Origin: Noviherbaspirillum galbum
GTDB taxonomy: Bacteria > Pseudomonadota > Gammaproteobacteria > Burkholderiales > Burkholderiaceae_D
NCBI RefSeq assembly: GCF_010974945.1
Contig: NZ_JAAIVB010000003.1
Span: 62,001-126,000 of the forward strand
Direction: 5' to 3'
DNA: 64,000 bases
Shown here: positions 61,934-64,000 of the stretch, piece after piece
How positions within the stretch are numbered: position 1 is the stretch's first letter
How the letters are laid out: each line of letters opens with the position of its first letter
Made by a program: the position numbers and the translations under genes
The notes under the pieces: model-generated
What the model saw: only the letters and a program-made list of their open reading frames with translations
Told to the model about the DNA's origin: nothing
Database searches by the model: none

Positions 61934-62259
61934 GGGATTTAAGTGTAATTAATTTATATTGAATATAGTATCAATTTAATTAATTAGCAAAGGCTTTTGA
62001 AAAGGGCTTTTCCTGGCTGTTCGTACACGCGGAAGACCATGATGCCTGCCCGCATGCCGGCCTGCCGTTTATCGACTCGCCCTGTCCTTGCCGATAGTTC
62101 CAATTTGCTTGAGCATACGATGCTTGATTCCTTTCCAAAATGGAATTAGCAGTCGAGTCGCACCATTTCCGCCATACTGGGGACTCCATGCCGCGCCAAG
62201 GGTAAAATTTGGCATGGCGGCCGCGGAGATCGCGGCGTAGTTTTTCCTTCAAGATTTGC
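61934..62259. other. Divergent intergenic region with a palindrome near the tetR gene, 326 bases
   Basis: A very A+T-rich stretch 61940-61985 holds TATATT, G, AATATA (61955-61967) 22 bases before the TetR ATG, framed by TTAATTAATT-like repeats, which likely contains the promoter and operator of the TetR operon. The right part is the leader of the tandem-PAS kinase. No gene or terminator was seen. Confidence 0.5.
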
Positions 62260-64000
62260 ATGCCCAACACCCAGATCAACGACGCGGAAAGGCTTCGCCT
62301 TTTCGTGACAGGCGTAACCGACTACGCCATCTACATGCTCTCCCCCGAGGGCATCATCAGCACATGGAACGCCGGCGCAAGGCGTTTCAAGGGCTATGCG
62401 CCGGAAGAAATCATCGGCCAGCACTTCTCGCGCTTCTACACCCCGGAAGACCGCGCGCGCGGGCGCCCGCAGGAAGCCCTGCGCATCGCGCTGGAAAACG
62501 GCAAGTTCGAAGATGAAGGCTGGCGCGTCCGCAAGGATGGCTCGCGCTTCTGGGCGCACGTCGTCATCGACCCCATCCGCGACCAGGAAGGCAACCTGGT
62601 CGGCTTCGCCAAGATCACCCGCGACATCACCGAGCGCATGGAGGCGGCGACCGCCTTGCATGCGAGCGAGGAACGTTTCCGGATGCTGGTGCAGGGCGTG
62701 ACCGACTATGCCATCTACATGCTTTCCCCCGAAGGCCGGATCACCAACTGGAATGCCGGCGCCGAACACATCAAGGGCTACACCGAAAGCGAAATCGTCG
62801 GCCAGCATTTCTCCCGCTTCTACACCGACGAAGACCGGCAGAACAAGTTGCCGGAACGCGCCCTGGAAACCGCGCGCGTCGCGGGCCGCTTCGAAAACGA
62901 AGGCTGGCGCGTCCGCAAGGACGGATCGCGCTTCTGGGCGCATGTCGTCATCGATCCCATCCGCGACAAGCGCGGCGAACTCCTCGGCTTTGCCAAGATC
63001 ACCCGCGACATCACGGAAAGGCGGAATGCCGCCGAGGCGCTGGAACGCGCCCGGGAAGCGCTCTTCCATGCGCAAAAGATGGAAGCGATCGGGAAGCTGA
63101 CCGGCGGCGTGGCACATGATTTCAACAACCTCCTCAACGTCATCGTCAGCGGGCTCGAGATCCTGACTCAGGAGATCGGCAGCCCCGGCGGCAAACGCGT
63201 GCTCGAGAGCATGCAGCGCGCCGCCGAACGCGGCACCGCGCTCAACCAGCAACTCCTGGCATTCGCCCGCAAGCAGCCGCTCAAGCTCGAGAAGCACAAT
63301 CTCAACCGGGTGATCAGTTCGTTCGAGGCGGTCCTTCGCCGCGCCGGCAAGAGCACCGTCGATTTCCGCATCCGCCTCGCCTCCGAACTCTCCTGCACCA
63401 TGGTCGACGTCACGCAGTTCGAGGCCGCGCTGCTGAACCTGATCGTGAACGCGGGCGACGCCACGCCGGACGGTGGCGTGATCACCCTGTCGACCTCGCT
63501 CGCATGGGTGGAGGAAGGAATCGTTGGCACCCTGAGGTCAGGCAGGTACGTCTGCGTGACGGTGGAAGACACCGGCACCGGCATGTCGCCCGAGGTTGCC
63601 AGGCGTGCCATGGAGCCGTTCTTTACCACGAAGGAAGTGGGCAAGGGCACCGGCCTCGGCCTCAGCCAGGCTTTCGGCTTTGCGCAGCAGTCCGGCGGCG
63701 AACTCGTGATCGATTCCCGCGTCGGCCAGGGATCCCGCATCGCCATCTACCTGCCGGCACTGGATGACATCGGCGCCCTGCCCTTGCCGCAAGATGTGAG
63801 CCTCGAGAAGGCCTTGGTGGTCGACGATCAGCCCGACGTGCTCAACGTCGCGGTGGAGATGTTCCGCACCCTGGGCTACGAGGTGCTGTCCGCGAACAGC
63901 GGCAAGGATGCCCTCGCCATCCTGCAAAGGGTGGACGACGTCGACGTGCTGTTCAGCGACATCATGATGCCCGGGATGAACGGCATCGAACTCGCGCGGG
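62260..64000 (+). CDS. Tandem-PAS hybrid histidine kinase, partial (right edge cuts the receiver)
   Basis: 580 residues are visible. Two PAS-PAC domains (about 12-130 and 140-258) are near duplicates: both contain VTDYAIYMLSPEG, GWRVRKDGSRFWAHVVIDPI and GFAKITRDITER. HisKA with GGVAHDFNNLLNVIVSG (His near 289), HATPase with NLIVNAGDATPD, DTGTGM and GTGLGLSQAFGF, then a receiver domain starting ALVVDDQPDVLNVAVEMF with Asp in LFSDIMMPGMNG; the frame is open at the window end. No membrane segment, so cytosolic. No clear ribosome site before ATG 62260. Confidence 0.92.
   Translation, partial: MPNTQINDAERLRLFVTGVTDYAIYMLSPEGIISTWNAGARRFKGYAPEEIIGQHFSRFYTPEDRARGRPQEALRIALENGKFEDEGWRVRKDGSRFWAHVVIDPIRDQEGNLVGFAKITRDITERMEAATALHASEERFRMLVQGVTDYAIYMLSPEGRITNWNAGAEHIKGYTESEIVGQHFSRFYTDEDRQNKLPERALETARVAGRFENEGWRVRKDGSRFWAHVVIDPIRDKRGELLGFAKITRDITERRNAAEALERAREALFHAQKMEAIGKLTGGVAHDFNNLLNVIVSGLEILTQEIGSPGGKRVLESMQRAAERGTALNQQLLAFARKQPLKLEKHNLNRVISSFEAVLRRAGKSTVDFRIRLASELSCTMVDVTQFEAALLNLIVNAGDATPDGGVITLSTSLAWVEEGIVGTLRSGRYVCVTVEDTGTGMSPEVARRAMEPFFTTKEVGKGTGLGLSQAFGFAQQSGGELVIDSRVGQGSRIAIYLPALDDIGALPLPQDVSLEKALVVDDQPDVLNVAVEMFRTLGYEVLSANSGKDALAILQRVDDVDVLFSDIMMPGMNGIELAR
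62305..63021 (+). repeat. Intragenic tandem duplication encoding the two PAS domains
   Basis: Two 333-base units start at 62305 and 62689, offset 384 bases (128 codons). The protein segments they encode agree at most positions and the DNA also remains similar (for example GCCAAGATCACCCGCGACAT occurs in both), indicating a recent duplication of one PAS-PAC module. Confidence 0.8.

Noticed and set aside
1-64000. Prophage, transposon, integron or tRNA-linked island
   Set aside because: No integrase, transposase, terminal repeats, tRNA or rRNA was seen; base composition looks even apart from promoter regions.

Overview
The window is a G+C-rich stretch of bacterial chromosome with tight gene packing, short overlapping operons and long antisense shadow reading frames. 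A DUF4148 secreted protein, a NodT-type RND outer membrane factor, a ProQ/FinO-type RNA chaperone, a PmrA/QseB-like two-component system and many PAS/GGDEF signalling proteins point to a betaproteobacterium of the order Burkholderiales, perhaps Oxalobacteraceae. That placement is inferred from gene content, not from a marker gene. I see no rRNA, tRNA, insertion sequence, prophage or CRISPR array.

Layout. 1-5 kb (all minus): a catabolic group with an SDR dehydrogenase (cut by the left edge), an acyl-CoA ligase, an aldehyde dehydrogenase and an aldo/keto reductase. 5-10 kb (minus): a NUDIX/metallo-beta-lactamase fusion, the DNA translocase FtsK and a coiled-coil protein. 10.5-16 kb: an outer membrane protein, small proteins, a Cache-PAS diguanylate cyclase and a MarR-PAS-PAS fusion. 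16.6-22.4 kb: a complete RND efflux operon that abuts a GNAT gene stop to stop. 22.4-25.4 kb: small secreted proteins, a ProQ-like chaperone and a gene-free stretch with two minus-strand terminators and a probable sRNA carrying an anti-Shine-Dalgarno motif. 25.4-31.2 kb: a NUDIX hydrolase and a three-gene signalling operon (HDOD-GAF-kinase, REC-PAS-GGDEF-EAL, Sel1 repeats).

31.7-36.4 kb holds a Pls/PosA-type membrane-bound nonribosomal peptide synthetase (A domain, carrier, three left-handed beta-helix modules between membrane segments) next to its own phosphopantetheinyl transferase. This is the most interesting biosynthetic locus here, plausibly making a short or polymeric isopeptide of a basic amino acid. 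It is followed by a CsbD gene behind a sigma-E-like promoter, a cyclopropane fatty acid synthase homologue and an ABC substrate-binding protein. 40-42.2 kb: an MFS exporter and a TetR regulator, each preceded by the same 22-bp palindrome lying on its promoter. 42.4-46 kb: a small secreted protein, a deacetylase with a GATase-like front domain, and a membrane diguanylate cyclase. 46.1-48.3 kb: a clsB-ybhN pair. 48.3-51.9 kb: a Deg-family protease and a two-component system, with a good match to a PmrA/QseB box in the protease promoter. 53-58 kb: a TonB-receptor/YfiR/hybrid-kinase operon that looks like a YfiBNR-type sensor rewired to phosphorelay output. 58-59.5 kb: two Ser/Gly-rich secreted repeat proteins. 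59.7-64 kb: an ExoIX-like nuclease, a TetR/flavodiiron-type hydrolase operon and a tandem-PAS hybrid kinase cut by the right edge.

Common themes are signalling (four kinases, three GGDEF proteins), envelope maintenance and export.
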